A stretch of 64,000 nucleotides of DNA from Panulirus ornatus (GCF_036320965.1 NC_092239.1:4406820-4470819); one strand, 5' to 3'; shown: positions 10,601-24,527, counted from the stretch's first letter. The notes: generated from the letters alone by a model not told the origin. Made by a program: numbers and translations.

Positions 10601-11155
10601 ATCTATCATTCTTCTATTTTTTTTTTCATTTCAAAGCTTGGCCTCAGTGAGGACTTTCGTCCACGACTGGAGCCTTCAACCTAAGAGACAAGAACGTCTG
10701 GGAGTTTGGGGCGTCATGGATTTCCTCGTACATCCTGCGGCACGCACGCAAGCAATTAGTCTTCGCAAGCAGCAGTAAAATTAGAGTAACTACAAATATT
10801 TCAGGGTTACCGCGGCACGCGAGGAACTGTGAACATGTTATAATCTCCGTGAATGACGATGGAATACCGCATTATGATCATGATGATGAACTAGTCATAC
10901 ATGACTTGCCTCCTCAACGACACTTAAGACATCTACCAGCCCAACCGAGAGTTCCCATGAGCAATGGACTTGTGAAAACTCGCACCGGTACCACAGAACA
11001 AGCAACCGGTGTCAAGAGAGACTACGAACCAGGAACTTGAATAGTAACGAGAAACTACTACCTGCATTCAGCTGATAATAATAATAATAATTGTACTATA
11101 CTTTATCAAAACCAAACCACACCGGAAGCAGGCTGATATCACTCTTATCAAGCTG

Positions 11156-11157
<2 letters not shown>
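10601..11157. other. No recognisable gene
   Basis: Includes a T11 run near 10616 and a short (AAT) run near 11080. The frame at 10849-11040 resembles nothing known to me. Confidence 0.5.

Positions 11158-11225
<68 letters not shown>
11158..11225. repeat. (CT)n microsatellite
   Basis: About 34 CT units. A GC-richer, non-coding-looking stretch follows to 11550. Confidence 0.98.
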
Positions 11226-11226
<1 letters not shown>

Positions 11227-11549
11227 ACCGTAGCACCAGGTCCTCTCCACCGATCTCCATTCCACCGCCCGGTACAAAAAGGGCGAGGGCCAGGCCGCGG
11301 CGACTCGGATATCGTAAACATGCCAGGAGCCGAGGTGAAGACATGATGTGGCTGCCACTCGCAACACAACGAACATTCGCCAGTGTTTTTTTGGGAAGGC
11401 TGTTCATTCATGGCGACGCGCAGACGTGCGGGCAAGATGGTGACACATGCAACATCCGCGTCTACGATATGAGAACCATGTCTCTGTATCTGGTTTTATG
11501 TTCCATTGCTGTAATTCCATCTGTATCTACATATCTGGTGTTTATATCA

Positions 11550-11552
<3 letters not shown>

Positions 11553-11626
<74 letters not shown>
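11553..11626. repeat. (CT)n microsatellite
   Basis: 37 CT units. Together with the tract at 11158 it makes a 197-codon frame open by chance. Confidence 0.98.
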
Positions 11627-11630
<4 letters not shown>

Positions 11631-14600
11631 TCAATAAACACACACACACCCACATTTGTAATCATCCCTACTTTACTAAGATGAGTGACAACCCATAATT
11701 TTAAACATTACCACATTCATGACTCCAATAATGACGATAAGTACTAACTAATGCCTAAGGCAGATTCTCCAGATGAATGCATTAACCTTTACCTTGTGGG
11801 GGGAAAGGAAGCGCTTCAAACAGCGAATTAGCAACACATTAGAAATTCCCGCTCTACAGCGAAACTGCTTTGCCAAGATGCTTCCTCAGCGTGTGTGTGA
11901 ACTCCATCCGAGGTAATGTTACCTGATGACTATCCTGGAACCGCCATTCATATGTCAATGTATCCTATCAAAAAAAAAAAAAAAAAAGGCGTTGATTTAA
12001 ATCAATCGGATCTCGTTTTATGACAGAATATGTAGAGATGAAAAAACACATAACCACAGTGCTGGGTAAACACTGCCTAAAATATAATTTTTGTCTGTCT
12101 GTCTTCCACTCCTTTAGACACCGCGCAAAGTGCGGTCAAGACAGTTGGCGCCCCCGCGGCCCTGGGTTGTGTTTTCTATTTAGGTTCGCCTCTCAGGCAA
12201 CTTCATGGCTAAGTCATGAAAATTTGCGAAGGGGGGCACTTGCCTAACACGCACACAAACACACGCACGCACCGTCTGCCAGATGGACCGCACCTGTTGG
12301 GTTTTTGTTTGCTTTTCGCGGGCAATGTCCGTGGGGAAGAGTCAGGAAGCTTAGAGATGAAGTGTGGCGAGCAGGTCTAAACCTCCACCCCACACTTTTC
12401 CTACGTAGGGAAGCTCTTTCTGTCAACTCATCTCTCACTATAAAAGACAGTCAAGTACATTAACGGGCAAATCACACTTGCAATCAGGCAATTACTTTTT
12501 TTGTTCATACTATCTAACGTTTTCTTCTAGTGTGAATTCAAAATAAGATGGTTTAATCTGCTCATCATTCCGTCACTGACCTAGGGGATGGAATGCACGG
12601 CGAGACTGCCCAACACTATAGCTTCAGTACCGGGATTTTCTACCCTTCCCTTCATCCACATGTCCACAAAAAGGCACCACGCTAAACAAGCGTCTCCCAG
12701 GATGATTAACATCTTCCAACCTACAGACGTTCAAGGTTGGAGTAGCCTTCAACTCATAAAGAATTCATGTTCGTTTGCATTAGTTCAGATGGCGTCACTA
12801 AGAATAATGACTATACTTATAAAGATAATATTTCCAGTAATTAATACCAAATCAGGAACGATGTTTCACGAGTTAATAACATGTGTCCTGAAGATTTTTT
12901 TTACATAATATCCATATTCCATCTGCAGCATTTTTCTTAAGAGTTAGTTCTAAGACAAACTTACATCCTCTTCTCAACCTATACAATAAAAAAAAAATTA
13001 GCACTTTAATTCGAGGCAGCCAAAAAAGCCCATAGGTTAATAAACAACGATTGTCAGTACCGGCCTTCAGGAAACCGACCAGCCATTGGGTTTCGAACAC
13101 GCAATTTAAAGCGGGCAAGTTCTTGTGCTGAAGCATGTTACAAAAAATAATAAAAATTCTCTAGCGCTGTTGCCAACCCAAAATATTTCCTAGACTGACT
13201 AATGTTGTGGAGTTTATAATAATAGCGCTAGAACCTAACTGTTATTCCGAGTTCTTTTTTTTTTCTTTTGGCATTAAAAATATATCTAACTGGAAACTAC
13301 TTACAAAAGAACGTTTCCAATACTTTGGATGATTATGCTCTCATGCATGTGTTCGCACTGCAAATTTCAGCTGATCCAAAAGAGAAAGCACCCCGCTGTT
13401 CTGTTTTCCTTTTAATGAGCACGCTGGTATGTAGCATGTCACGAGCAGAATGATAACGTACATTCATTCTGCTGATTCGGTGAAGTTTCCGACCGATTCC
13501 TACTTTTTGGGTTGCACTTCCCGTCAACGAAGATACCACCTACAATCTAGTCTGAACTTCACACTTTCTGTACGTCATCCAGCTAGTGCTTCTGATCGGT
13601 GAATGTACATTACACCTACGTTTTAAATATTAAGAGGTTTGCCACTACATGAATACCAGAAGCCCGCCTAGGTGCCCTGCATCTTCCCTGCACATACCTA
13701 GTACCGGCGTTGGATGTGGTAAATAAATAAGAAAATAAACAGGTTCTCGACTCAAAATCTGTCAGGTAGGCAAAACCTGAACGGCGCCCTTTAATTGTGC
13801 AACTTTCGAGACCGACTTCTTCACTGTCCATGAATGCTATGTGTAGTGTGTCCGGTAATAAAACGACCCTTACTTTGTCCTAATCCTTGTTACTATGTAC
13901 TACCACAGCTTAGAAGTATAGATTATCAAATAAATGAACACATTTTCCTTACATGACTAATGAAAGCTATATACCTATATATCTTGGATGTTTGGGGATT
14001 CAGTGAAAGCCAAAAAATATATGCATATCACTGAAATACCTTACTAGCAACGGATGCTTGTGCAAAAGTTACTACCAAAAATGAATGCGCACACGCTACA
14101 AAATATACTGGCCACTTTTATAGCCTTTAATCCTGTGGGGATGAATGCATAAACTGAGGCACACAGCGAGGGTAAGTTTGTCGCTCTAAAGGAGTTAAGT
14201 TCGCAAGATACGCGCGTTAGATCGCCCACCTGTTATACCGCGAAGCGATCGAACTCAAGTCTGGTAAGTCATATTAAATGATACTGTTGGGTAGGGTCGC
14301 AGTGGTCAAGGTGCTACTCAGGGTGATAAACCATCTTATGCTGGGTTTTATGTCACTGTAATCATGGTGTTCAGCTCACTCGCAGCCTGAACTTCGTGGC
14401 ATTCCTGTTGTCATTATAATCGAAGGGTCAAGTTCCGTGCTAAAGAAACTAAATACATCAGTCCTACGGTCTGTTACTGTGATTCATGTCTGACATGTTT
14501 GGTAAGGATCCCTGCCTAACAATAAGCAATCAAATGTACCTGCTGAGTTTAATTACACTCGTGACGTTATCGTACATTGATCCAGTTACTCCTAGTAAAT

Positions 14601-15837
14601 CATCTTATTCATAGTCACGGCATATATTACCTTAATCATAGTGTTCCTGCGGATAATGTTACCGTACGCACGTTCAACAGCTTTCATAACATCCCCAAAG
14701 TTATGGTGCTCTTGATAAGCCTTGGCGCCTTGCATTTCATCTCGTGTTAACTCCTAGCGTGGTGCTAGCGTACAACAATGAGAGGATATGGCGCGCGCTT
14801 TCAGCTACCCCGCTCGGTGAGATGACACCATAAACACCATTACACATTTATGTGGTAATTACGCCCACACCCCTGCTGACAGGGGGAAGAGCGTCCACAA
14901 GAATGAAGGGAGGTGTTTGAAGAGAAAGCTACTGTATGCGCAGCCAGTGACTTCCTTTGTCTATTGGCGAGTCCGCTAATGTTTGTTTATCCTTATTTAA
15001 CCCAAATATGTCTGTCTGTCTAAACTCGCCCGTATATACCGAGTTAATTGCTCAATTATTGCGAAACTTGACCCAGCTCTCTGGCCTCATATATAAAAAA
15101 CTATAAGATGGAAATTCGCATGAACTTACCACCACATAAAACAGTTGAGCAACGTCTTCAACTTCTTAAGCTGAATACAATTCAGTATGCAAGGGCAGAA
15201 ACTGCTAACAATGAAGGGAAATGTTTTAAGATGTTTTAACTTACGATGCACTAACAGTCTCCATGAGTAACTATCTATCAAAAATATTCCTGCTAACACT
15301 GGATCGATAAGGAATTACTTCCAGCAGTAGTGGGATGAGCCGCAATTAATTCAAGAATAATTGCCGAAGCAAGTCCAAAACACGGCTATGTCATTTCAAT
15401 AAACTTTTAATCAACCTCACACCAATTTGAAAAGTATTTTTAAAAGGCAAAGATTTAATTCATTCTCTTCATGAACCTACAAGCACAGATACAACCAATA
15501 AAAACAAGAGAGTGTGCGTTAGGCAGCAGATTCCACTCTGGCAAGATAAACGGCAGAGATTTCAACGGGTGTGAAGCTCTGCTCTACTCACCATGGTCCT
15601 GGCTCACGAGTCTATCTAGCTGATGGCATATCACTCGCTCTCCTTGCTTGGGTCACTTTATCACCATCACTCAATGAGCTACTTTTTCTTTCATCAATTG
15701 CAGATTCTGGGTAAACATTAATAATGTGATATCACATAAGGTTCAAATATGGCATGTTTTGATGATTAGCGAAGATAAGCACCAAAAGACACTGGGAATC
15801 GCGAAAGAAGCACTGCACATCCGCGGTTACGGTAGCC
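11627..15837. other. Long stretch without a recognisable feature
   Basis: I looked for long frames, tRNA-like arms and tandem structure and found nothing convincing. There is an A17 run at 11970-11987 and a (CA)-rich patch near 12250-12270. At 15592-15594 on the minus strand an ATG in the context GGACCATGG abuts a perfect donor-like GTGAGT (15591-15586). Confidence 0.5.
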
Positions 15838-15990
15838 TAGGATAGGACTGGTCACTGGGAGTTAGGGCGACGCAACCTCACCGCACCAGTTGTAGCGCGA
15901 CACTGCCGACCTCCCTCACACGCACCCCGACGCCCACCTCCGTCTTGGCTCCTCCACCCCCGCGGCCGCTACCCCACGCCCGCTATCTTG
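15838..15990 (-). promoter_or_regulatory. GC-rich CpG-bearing island, possible promoter
   Basis: A 150-bp GC-rich block containing GCGGCCGC and several GCGAC/CGACGC words sits in otherwise AT-rich DNA. Read leftward, the minus strand reaches an ATG fused to a strong donor (ATG then GTGAGT) about 250 bp on. That would fit a 5' untranslated region and first exon. No TATA box or protein similarity supports it, so this is a weak candidate. Confidence 0.2.
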
Positions 15991-17238
15991 CCAAATTATC
16001 TTGAATGACTGCATTATTCTCCCACTGCGTGCCCAAACTACAAACTATCTACCATACACTTTGTACTCGTTAACAGACTATGAACTCCACCTTTCCGAGC
16101 ACCGTAATATCAGTCAATTTGGCTCTGTCTGCACATGAGTTATGCTTCTCAGTAACAACTCACCAACGATACTCAATTTGCGCATAAGCTGATGAGTACA
16201 GAACTTCAAGGACAACTTACCTTCTTGTTTTAGGTGGTGGACTTGAGGAAAACACTGCAGTAAGACATGCATATTTCGCGCATGAAGGAGAAGGCAAAGA
16301 ATTAGATAATCTAAGGGAGCTTTTATGAGAGATGACATATGCTGTTCCGGAAGCAGATTCCTGTCTGTCTGTAAGTTGCCAACAACAAAACAAAAGCGCA
16401 ATGGAGACGCCATTAAACGCTTACATTAATTCCAGCTCCATTAGGTCGTCAATGTAGTCTATAGAACCAAGGAAGTCGAACTACAAAAGCAAATTCTATG
16501 AATCAATTATAAGAGTCAACCAGTGAAGCATTGTTGTATAATCACTTAATAATCTTTTAATACTGGCAGTAGATATTTAGCCACACAACAAAAACAGGGG
16601 CAAGTTTACGACTCACCACGATTGGTTACTTTTATCTGACGTCATGCATCATGGCGTCCAGATACTGTCTATTACTAATTTCGTGTTGGCTATTTTTTGT
16701 TATTCAAATACATAAGGAGGTCCTTATGATTACGACAGTAAATATCATCCTTTATATATGTTCCTCGGCAAATAGGTCACATAATATACATATCAAAATA
16801 CTGGCCACTCTGCGATATCTGAACACGCCATGTTTTAATCTTGTTCAACACGAAATGGGAGATTTTATTTATTAGCGATGTTATTAATTTTTGATTTTTG
16901 GCTATCAAAACCAGAGCCAAGATTCTCCACACATTAGCATAATGTTGATCAGTAAACTCTAACGCTCATGTCCTTGGACAGCAGTGAAATATAGAGAAAT
17001 ATGAATACCTTTTATTTACGTAAGGGAAACTAATCAAACAAAAAATGTAAACCAAATGAAATAAAAAGTAGCACTAGCCTTACGAACCATTATGAAATAC
17101 TGACTAAAAAAAAATTATGAATTCCGTGCAGAAGTGAAATCCATCTTAATGTCTTCAAGCCAAGTCCAACATGACTAATTGCATCGTTGTATTTGACATT
17201 TTTTGAAGTCATCAATGTTGCTTCGAAAATCTATCATA

Positions 17239-17242
<4 letters not shown>
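15991..17242. other. No recognisable gene
   Basis: A 99-codon minus-strand frame at 16114-16413 is open, but its sequence suggests no family. The rest is AT-rich and unremarkable. Confidence 0.5.

Positions 17243-17295
<53 letters not shown>
17243..17295. repeat. (TA)n microsatellite
   Basis: 26 TA units on the tail side of the next minus-strand SINE. Confidence 0.98.
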
Positions 17296-17298
<3 letters not shown>

Positions 17299-17310
17299 AA
17301 TATATATTTT

Positions 17311-17522
17311 TTCATACTATTCGCCATCTCCCGCGTTAGCAAGGCAGCGTTAAGAACAGAGAACTGAGCCGTAGAAGGAAATCCTCACTTGGCCCCCTTC
17401 TCTGTTCTTTCTTTTGGAAAATTAAAATCGAGAGGGGAGGATTTCCAGCCCCCCGCTCCCTTCCCTTTTAGTCGCCTTCTACGACACGCAAGGAATACGT
17501 ATACGTATTTTCTCCCTATCCC

Positions 17523-17528
<6 letters not shown>
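17311..17528 (-). mobile_element. SINE-like repeat, full-length copy
   Basis: On the minus strand it runs from TCCCTGGGATAGGGAGAAAA through TGCGTGTCGTAGAAGGCGAC and GGGGGGCTGGAAATCC to the tail. The tail is diverged (CGCTGCCTTGCTAACGCGGG). (TA)n lies directly at both ends. Confidence 0.88.

Positions 17529-17565
<37 letters not shown>
17529..17565. repeat. (TA)n microsatellite
   Basis: About 18 TA units at the 5' edge of the SINE. Confidence 0.97.
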
Positions 17566-17567
<2 letters not shown>

Positions 17568-18942
17568 TGGTTTACATTACCATTCTGATTTGTTTATAAT
17601 GCTACATCGGGTTAAGGTTTGTTAGTTTAGTAAAACATTTCACTGGTTAACGGTTATATGGAAACTCAAAAACGTCAACAATACAAATAAAAGTAGCGAT
17701 ATCGCGACCTTATCTTCTAATATTTATTTTGTCTTGTTCCCTCATTCGGGAAGGTGCATCCCACTTCGCAACTCTTCCCAAAATCTCCGTTACTTTCCTA
17801 GCTTCCATGCTCTTCATACTTGTTCTGCGTTCTTTACCTAGCTCCCCTATGCTCCACACTTACTGTACTGTATTTTCTTCCCTTATTTCGTTCATGCTTT
17901 AGGTCAGACCCTTAGAGAGTCTGTCCTTTACGCCTCACTTGTCAGGAAACAGATAAGCTACTCGCTTTTCCACTTTTTGTCTCCTAGCTCACATTGACAC
18001 CGCTTACGTACAAACACCTCCCTCATCCCCGCCTCTTCTTATCTTTTAATTTCTCGCATCGCTCGTTCTGGGAACTTCTCAGTTAATGTCATATTTTTTC
18101 CCCCCCACCGCCTGTAACCTTCAGTCTTCTCTTTTCATAGAGATAACTGATATCTGGTCCTGCCTGAGGACCCTTTAAGCGTATGAAAAACTTCGTTCCT
18201 ATAAAGAATAAAGCGTCAGTACCTGAGCATGAATGTGCTGCAGCTGTCAACTGTAGCTCATAGCGCACCTTGTCACAATCTTGAAAAAAAAGGGGGCAAG
18301 CTAAGCCTCGGATTCCCCCCTCTCCTCCCTTCATGCATATGAATAATCTATACGATAATCTTTAATAAGAGAGTTCATGAAAGTGACAAAACGCTATGTA
18401 CTATTCTCATTAACACAATGACTTTGGGGGGAAAAAATGAAAGAATCTCGTGCAGATGTAACCTTATCGCCTCGAGTTCTTTTTCGTCAACTCATCGCTT
18501 TATATATAACTGTGGAGATAAGTGCAAAATACATGCTAGCAGATAATCTAGATGAAAATTAAATCAGAAACACAAAGGTTGTCAATACAAGCCGAAAACC
18601 AATGAAAAAAAAAGGGTGCATTCTGATTGGTTGTTATTATGAATAAAAATAAGTCCGACTTCTGGTGCATATTATCATGTCCTGATATCGGACTTGCTGG
18701 TATGCTGACTACAGGCTTCAGATTAGAAAGCCGACGTGGTTAGAGTCATGAATCTAAGTCTCAATCTAAGTTTGGTTTATTTTTCCAATCGCGCTGTTCG
18801 TCCTTCGTACCGACTGGTGTTGTGTAAACATCTTGGGACAATATCCACAGCCTTTTGAAAACCTGGAGCAGAGTATCTATCTCTTGTTCTTTACTGTATA
18901 TAACAAGTTTCTGTTTACAAGAAGACAGCGCCAATTTCTCAT
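17566..18942. other. No recognisable gene
   Basis: A pyrimidine-rich stretch lies at 17740-18120 and AT-rich DNA follows. No coding frame or repeat family was recognised. Confidence 0.55.
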
Positions 18943-19054
18943 ATTATTTTTCTAAAGAAGGAGCAGTGAAGGCGGCCAAGTGAGGATTTTTCCCTGTCTC
19001 AATCATCTGTTTCTTACGCTATCTCGCTATCGCGAGAAATGGCGAATGAGTATG

Positions 19055-19057
<3 letters not shown>
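18943..19057 (+). mobile_element. SINE-like repeat, 5'-truncated
   Basis: The 3' half of the SINE, from CTAAAGAAGGAGCAGTGAAG to a diverged tail (CGCTATCTCGCTATCGCGAG), then GAATGAGTATGAATAAT and (TA)n. Confidence 0.82.

Positions 19058-19115
<58 letters not shown>
19058..19115. repeat. (TA)n microsatellite
   Basis: 29 TA units forming the tail of the plus-strand SINE. Confidence 0.98.
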
Positions 19116-19116
<1 letters not shown>

Positions 19117-19121
<5 letters not shown>

Positions 19122-19182
19122 CAGTGCATATGAACGAGCACTTTCATAGAACCTGGGTTCGAGTCCTGGCTGTTGGAGGGTA
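19117..19182 (+). mobile_element. tRNA-like short repeat fragment
   Basis: A perfect Pol III B box, GGTTCGAGTCC (19156-19166), is followed by TGGCTGTTGGAGGGTATGT and an AT run. This is the same end as the minus-strand repeat at 4850-4935. No A box is recognisable, so it appears truncated. Confidence 0.45.
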
Positions 19183-19192
19183 TGTGATATAT

Positions 19193-19422
19193 ATCTTTTT
19201 TCATACATATTCGCCATTTCCCGCGTTAGCGAGATAGCGTCAAGAACAGAGGACTGAGCCTCAGAGGGAATATCCTCACTTGGCCCGCTTCTCAGTTCCT
19301 TCTTTTGGAAAATTAAAAACGGAAGGGGACGATTTCCAGCCAACGCTCCCTCCCCTTTTAGTCGCCTTTTACGACACGCAGGAAATACGTGGGAAGTAGT
19401 CTTTCTCCCCTATCCCCAAGGA

Positions 19423-19425
<3 letters not shown>
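19193..19425 (-). mobile_element. SINE-like repeat, full-length copy
   Basis: Minus-strand copy from CCTTGGGGATAGGGGAGAAA through TGCGTGTCGTAAAAGGCGAC to the tail CGCTATCTCGCTAACGCGGG. It faces the plus-strand SINE at 18943, with a (TA)n tract and a tRNA-like fragment between them. Confidence 0.9.

Positions 19426-19494
<69 letters not shown>
19426..19494. repeat. (TA)n microsatellite
   Basis: About 34 TA units with one TG interruption, at the SINE's 5' edge. Confidence 0.97.
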
Positions 19495-19496
<2 letters not shown>

Positions 19497-19568
19497 CCAA
19501 AAGAAAGCCAGTGTTTAACATGCATTTCGTCACTGAACAAACTGAAACTCATGATTCATATATCATAC

Positions 19569-19592
19569 CACTACTACTACTACTACTACTAC

Positions 19593-19632
<40 letters not shown>
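19569..19632. repeat. (ACT)n-(AAT)n microsatellite
   Basis: About eight ACT units pass directly into about thirteen AAT units. Confidence 0.97.
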
Positions 19633-19633
<1 letters not shown>

Positions 19634-22600
19634 TCTTCAATGTCTTTTGCATATACATCAAATTGGGCCCCATGCCGCTGCTTACATAAACAGGCATTAG
19701 AAGGTGAATGCGTTCACCTGATTGGCTGAAAGTCGATGAGTGTAGTCACGTGATTGGCTGACTGGATTATGAATGTGGTCACCCGACTGGCTAGCTGGAT
19801 TTACCACATGTCACCTACGCTGATACAAAAGTTGTTTATGCGTCTCCCTTATCTCGCATGCAAACAAATTTTTGCTTCTTTTCTTTCGTATTCATAAATC
19901 AAACAGGTGACGTTGGACGTCGCTGACAAAACTTGTCCTAGCTGTACCTAAATATGCTACTTAGCTTTCTGAATCGTACGTGAACTTAACCAAATACATC
20001 AGAACACAATGCCTTAAATGTACTGTCCTAACAAAATTACTAACAATATCTTAATTCCTTTCCTAAAACTGAGCAAGACAACCCGAGGAAACTATACTGG
20101 AATGCCCATTATACCCCGAACTGCCCATTTTACAAATGCTAATAGATCAGATAACAAAGTGCCGAGCAAATTACGTATATCCATGTATGACTGTGCGCAG
20201 TGCAACTGGCTAAATAAATTTTAGTCTACTGGAAAACCGGTTAACCTAATTATACTTAACGAAGTGACTAAACTTACCGACATCCTAGCGTTTTACCACC
20301 CCATTGGTCAAGTGTCAATTAGAAGTGTAACTTTAATGCATTGGCGACGGTTAATTACATTTGAATCTGAGTATGTACTTGATACTGTAACGGTTAAGAT
20401 AACTCTATCGCTGTACCATAATCCATACGTAAATCAATCTGATGATAGGCATATGAAATAATAGTTTCCTAAACTCCATATTTTTCATGATTAAAGTTCT
20501 ACAGTTGAATCTGGACATGCCCGTACGATATAAATGCCATGATGGATGGGCGTTCGCTGGTTGGCTAACATTCCTCTACCTATGGAGACTGTAGGCGGCT
20601 AATCAAAATATGTGAGACAATAAACTGTGAGTCAAGAATCCGTGAGTCAATAATGGTGCGGGCTACATGACATAGGGTATATGGCAGAGGATCGCCCCAA
20701 CAGAACATGCTAGGATACATTTACATCTACGTTGGTGTTGATTTGAAGTTAGGCACCGTTGAGGTCAACTGGAATACACTCTACTGTAACTACTCAAGAT
20801 CTTAAATGACGATTAATGTACCAGAAATGACAAGACATATAACAAAGTTATGAATATGGCATGAAAGGTTGCAATATCAGAAGATGGTAGTCGTTTCTGA
20901 CCTACCCATATTTGAACCTCACAGCTGTTCCATTTGGTTTCATTCAGCTGATTCTAGGAAGTGTTCTATGCGACGTCACATCATTTTCGCATTCTTTTAT
21001 ATTAAAAAGATAATAATAAAATCAAATAATCCTACATAAGCAGTGACCGAACTGTCAGGAACCGATGTTTTAAGGTATGGATAAGAGTTGGAAACTATGT
21101 GTGAGGAAACATTGCCCAAGAACTCACCATTTGCTTTGAAAACAGAGAAAAACTGACGACATTTGCTACCCTGAAACAACAACATTACTGTATCTTACCT
21201 AAATACTTAAACTACCCAGCCTAGGCTGGGAACGCAATTATCGTGGTCTAACCTTCCCTAAAAAACCTAGCCTAGTGTTCCAAAAATATCTCCTGCATCT
21301 GCAGAGCACAAGTGTGACAGAAGTATCCGGCTGATAAGCCGATAACGAAGCAACAGGTAATGGCCAGTAATTGGAAGTGGTTGGAAATTCTAGCAGGGTA
21401 CGACCATCCATGCCCTCGACAAAACTGTAGTCTTCCCAGAAGCCAAGGTCAGATAAGAACCAAGAGGAAACAACTAGTCTCGATCAAACGCCGACAAAAT
21501 GCCCGGATTAGTCACTGTCTCTGGGACTTGTATTCCACAGCCGCTTTATTACCGATGCGCAGCAATGCTTTCCAGAATGTCGCATCAATCATGATATAAT
21601 CATAGTTTTCTCGTACGTGCAGCATATAGCAAAAAAAAAAAAAAACTGTCAAAGTGACGGAGGCGAAGATATATCTTATCGTATGTGACGCTAGTGTTGA
21701 CACATGGCCTACCATTACCAAAACCTTCAAGCAGGCCGGGGCCAGGTACCAGCACCAGTATGTGCGTACCCATCGCCTAAAGTTCTACTTGTTAGCACGG
21801 TTGGAAACCCGTTTGAGTGAACCAGTGACGAATATATTAGTATGTGCTTATTGTCTTACTTTTCCTATCCCGTTTTTTTTGGTCCATCTCAATTTAATTC
21901 ACTGTATGTTTCTTTCTCCCCCTTCCCATGTCCTCCCTCGTCTTTTATCTCTCTCGTCTGTTTCTATTTCAATTATCCTAGATTTGATATAATCAAACCT
22001 ACAAAATTATTTCTCATGAGTTTAAAATTATTTCTTACGAGATTACTATTTATCTTCATCATTTCTCTTCAGTGTCAACCTTATCACACACTAACGAAGA
22101 GTAGTAGTAGCTATTTGGAAAACGAAGTGTCGACAGAATATTGTTACTCTATCCTTTAACAAATACCGTCAAGTTAATGGGTCACTAATGCATAAAGCTA
22201 TCAGAAATTTTACATACGTGAATATTATGATTTCTTCCAGTTTTGATGTTCTTCGTTTCATTTATTTAAAGTTGTTTTAACAAGACCATACGGCAGGGGC
22301 CGGTGGCCGACGTATTTGAATTATGAGGGCGAGATCTGCCGAGCGTTTTAGGTTTTCGTGACATAGCCGCCTAATGGATTGGCCACAAAGACCCAGAAAT
22401 CATCCATTCCCTATCGATTTGTACCTGATTGTAACCCCCTTGAAAGCGGTTGTTCGAACGGTTACTCTATGGTAGCAGACGATACATCCTGGTGTTCCTA
22501 GAGAAGTTCTGTATCACAAACGACAAAGAACGAGGAAAGTGGTTGTTGTCCTGCGTGAAAAATAACGCTGGGGCTTTCCTTCCACAAATGTTTTTCCTCT

Positions 22601-24527
22601 GGCTAGGTTTGGCTACGTAAACATACCCCAAATCACGCCATCTGTCCACTTTCACACGGCAAAACACAAGGGAGTGCAGCCCTAAAGCTACAAGGATACA
22701 GCTGTTGTATAATAATAACTATTCTAAAAGTAATAATAAGAAAAGGTTGTGGGGAATATTGCTAGAGGCTTGTGCACACACAAAGAAAGCCTAAGTTAAA
22801 TTAGTCTGCCGCACACACGAACCTACGTAGTTTCTTGCAATCACTACTACAGCACAACCTCCTTCATCTTCAATACTTCAACAAAAGCAGTGCATTCAGT
22901 TGAACCCCCCCAACCACCATCGTCCTTCAACGGGTTATCCTTAAATTCGAATTATGGTCTGTCGATAACTTATCGCTGCAGAGGATGTTCCCAGAGGTGC
23001 CGGACGAGTTTTTCTGGGTTATTTTTCTCCGAATGAAAATCAACGGCGTTATCTCGGACGACATGGAGCACAGCATTCATCTATGCTTCACCTGGGCAGT
23101 TTTTATCTCTTCACAAATACTTATCGCTGAGAATGATAATGAGAATGTTCAGTCTCTTGTCTGACGGGAATGTTAACCTAAACTACTCCATAATTAACCA
23201 CCAACCCCCCAAAGTAGAAATAAAAAGTTTACCCCTGCCACTACCTTCACTAACGTCTACTCACAGATTCATCCCTTTCGCTTGTGAGCTCAACGGATCA
23301 TATGCGTTAGAAGGGGATGTTAAAGTAGCACAACGGATGGCCAATGGCAGTATGGCATCACAGGTCGTTCGGTGTATGGAAAAGGTCTTCGCTCCATTGG
23401 AATTCTCGCCTCTAATTGGCTTGCGACGACATGATGTGCAAGATGTTCTCGTCTGGTCTTTGGTTCGTTGACTGCGGGTTGAGTGAAACTGTTCAGGATG
23501 GTATCTGTGATGGCAAGGAGGTGGATACATCCAATAAGCTTGAGTAAATATGATGGATCTAATATCTACTGTCTGGTTAGGGCTGCCCCGTCTTGGTTTT
23601 TCAGGAGTGCCTTGAGCATTCGTACGAAGCAGCTGTTAGTTGTTTGGCGAGCTTACTGCAAGCTTAAAGTTCAAAGGTGGAGATGCTGGCTGGTATTGTT
23701 GTATGTGAATTGTTTGGTGCCATCTGAGAGCAGCTGGCTCTGTAAGTCACCACAAGTTGGTCCACGTCATTATAACTGCCTCTGCAAAATAAACTAGAGT
23801 CAACACTTAACATTGCTGAAGGAGACTATCTCCGACTCCTATCCCTGGTCACCACACACCCACCCACGCTCCAAGCAACAACACACATGGCCATGTGAAG
23901 ACCCTTGAAAGCTCAAAATCTCCTCTCCTTCCCATCATATCTCAAGTTACCGTCTCTACATAGAGTAGAGCAAAAGCAGACAAGACACAGTAACGAAACA
24001 GAAGCCAAGTGAGTTCTTTGTCAATTCAACGGACCGACTTTCTACAAATCCTTACGCTCTTCAATTTTTTTTTTTTTTTTTTTGCAGCATCTGATGACGC
24101 AAACTTCCCAATAACATATGCAGGAGTCAAAGCCACTAGCACCACCACAACCTCCTGAAGACGTATGCCTCGCAACAAAAGCTATACCCAAGTCGCCCGT
24201 GAAACACCAACACGGGGCCAACTTAAGGCAACAGATGGTAGATTCAATCAAGTGTATCTACTCACTACTTCAGCACGTACAGATAAACTTCATATCTAGG
24301 ACCCCTCTTTCGTTCACCTTTATCTCTGTGCCTCGACATCCTTCACTCAGTTCCACCAAGTCCGCCCAACCCCACCTTTTTCTCTACTTCATTCGTCAGT
24401 TCCCTCATCAACGAACCTCGAGGTCCACTGATGTACGTCGAAGGAACCACATACCATACGAGTTCTGCCAATCCTTCCTCCCCGTGCATCAGTAGCTAAA
24501 TGTCTGACGTCTTTCACAGGTCAGCAT
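19633..24527. other. Long stretch without a recognisable feature
   Basis: Low in repeats compared with the rest of the window. The longest frames (21654-21992, 23133-23471, 24118-24495) overlap frames on the other strand or other phases and suggest no family. A14 near 21630 and T19 near 24065 are present. If a host gene lies in this window, its exons could be here unseen. Confidence 0.45.

Noticed and set aside
11091..11684. 197-codon plus-strand frame
   Set aside because: Two (CT)n tracts supply more than 50 Ser-Leu codons. The remainder resembles nothing and overlaps other frames.
19156..19166. Functional tRNA gene
   Set aside because: Only the B box is present; no A box, acceptor stem or anticodon arm. 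The same end recurs at 4.85 kb before (TA)n, so it is a repeat.
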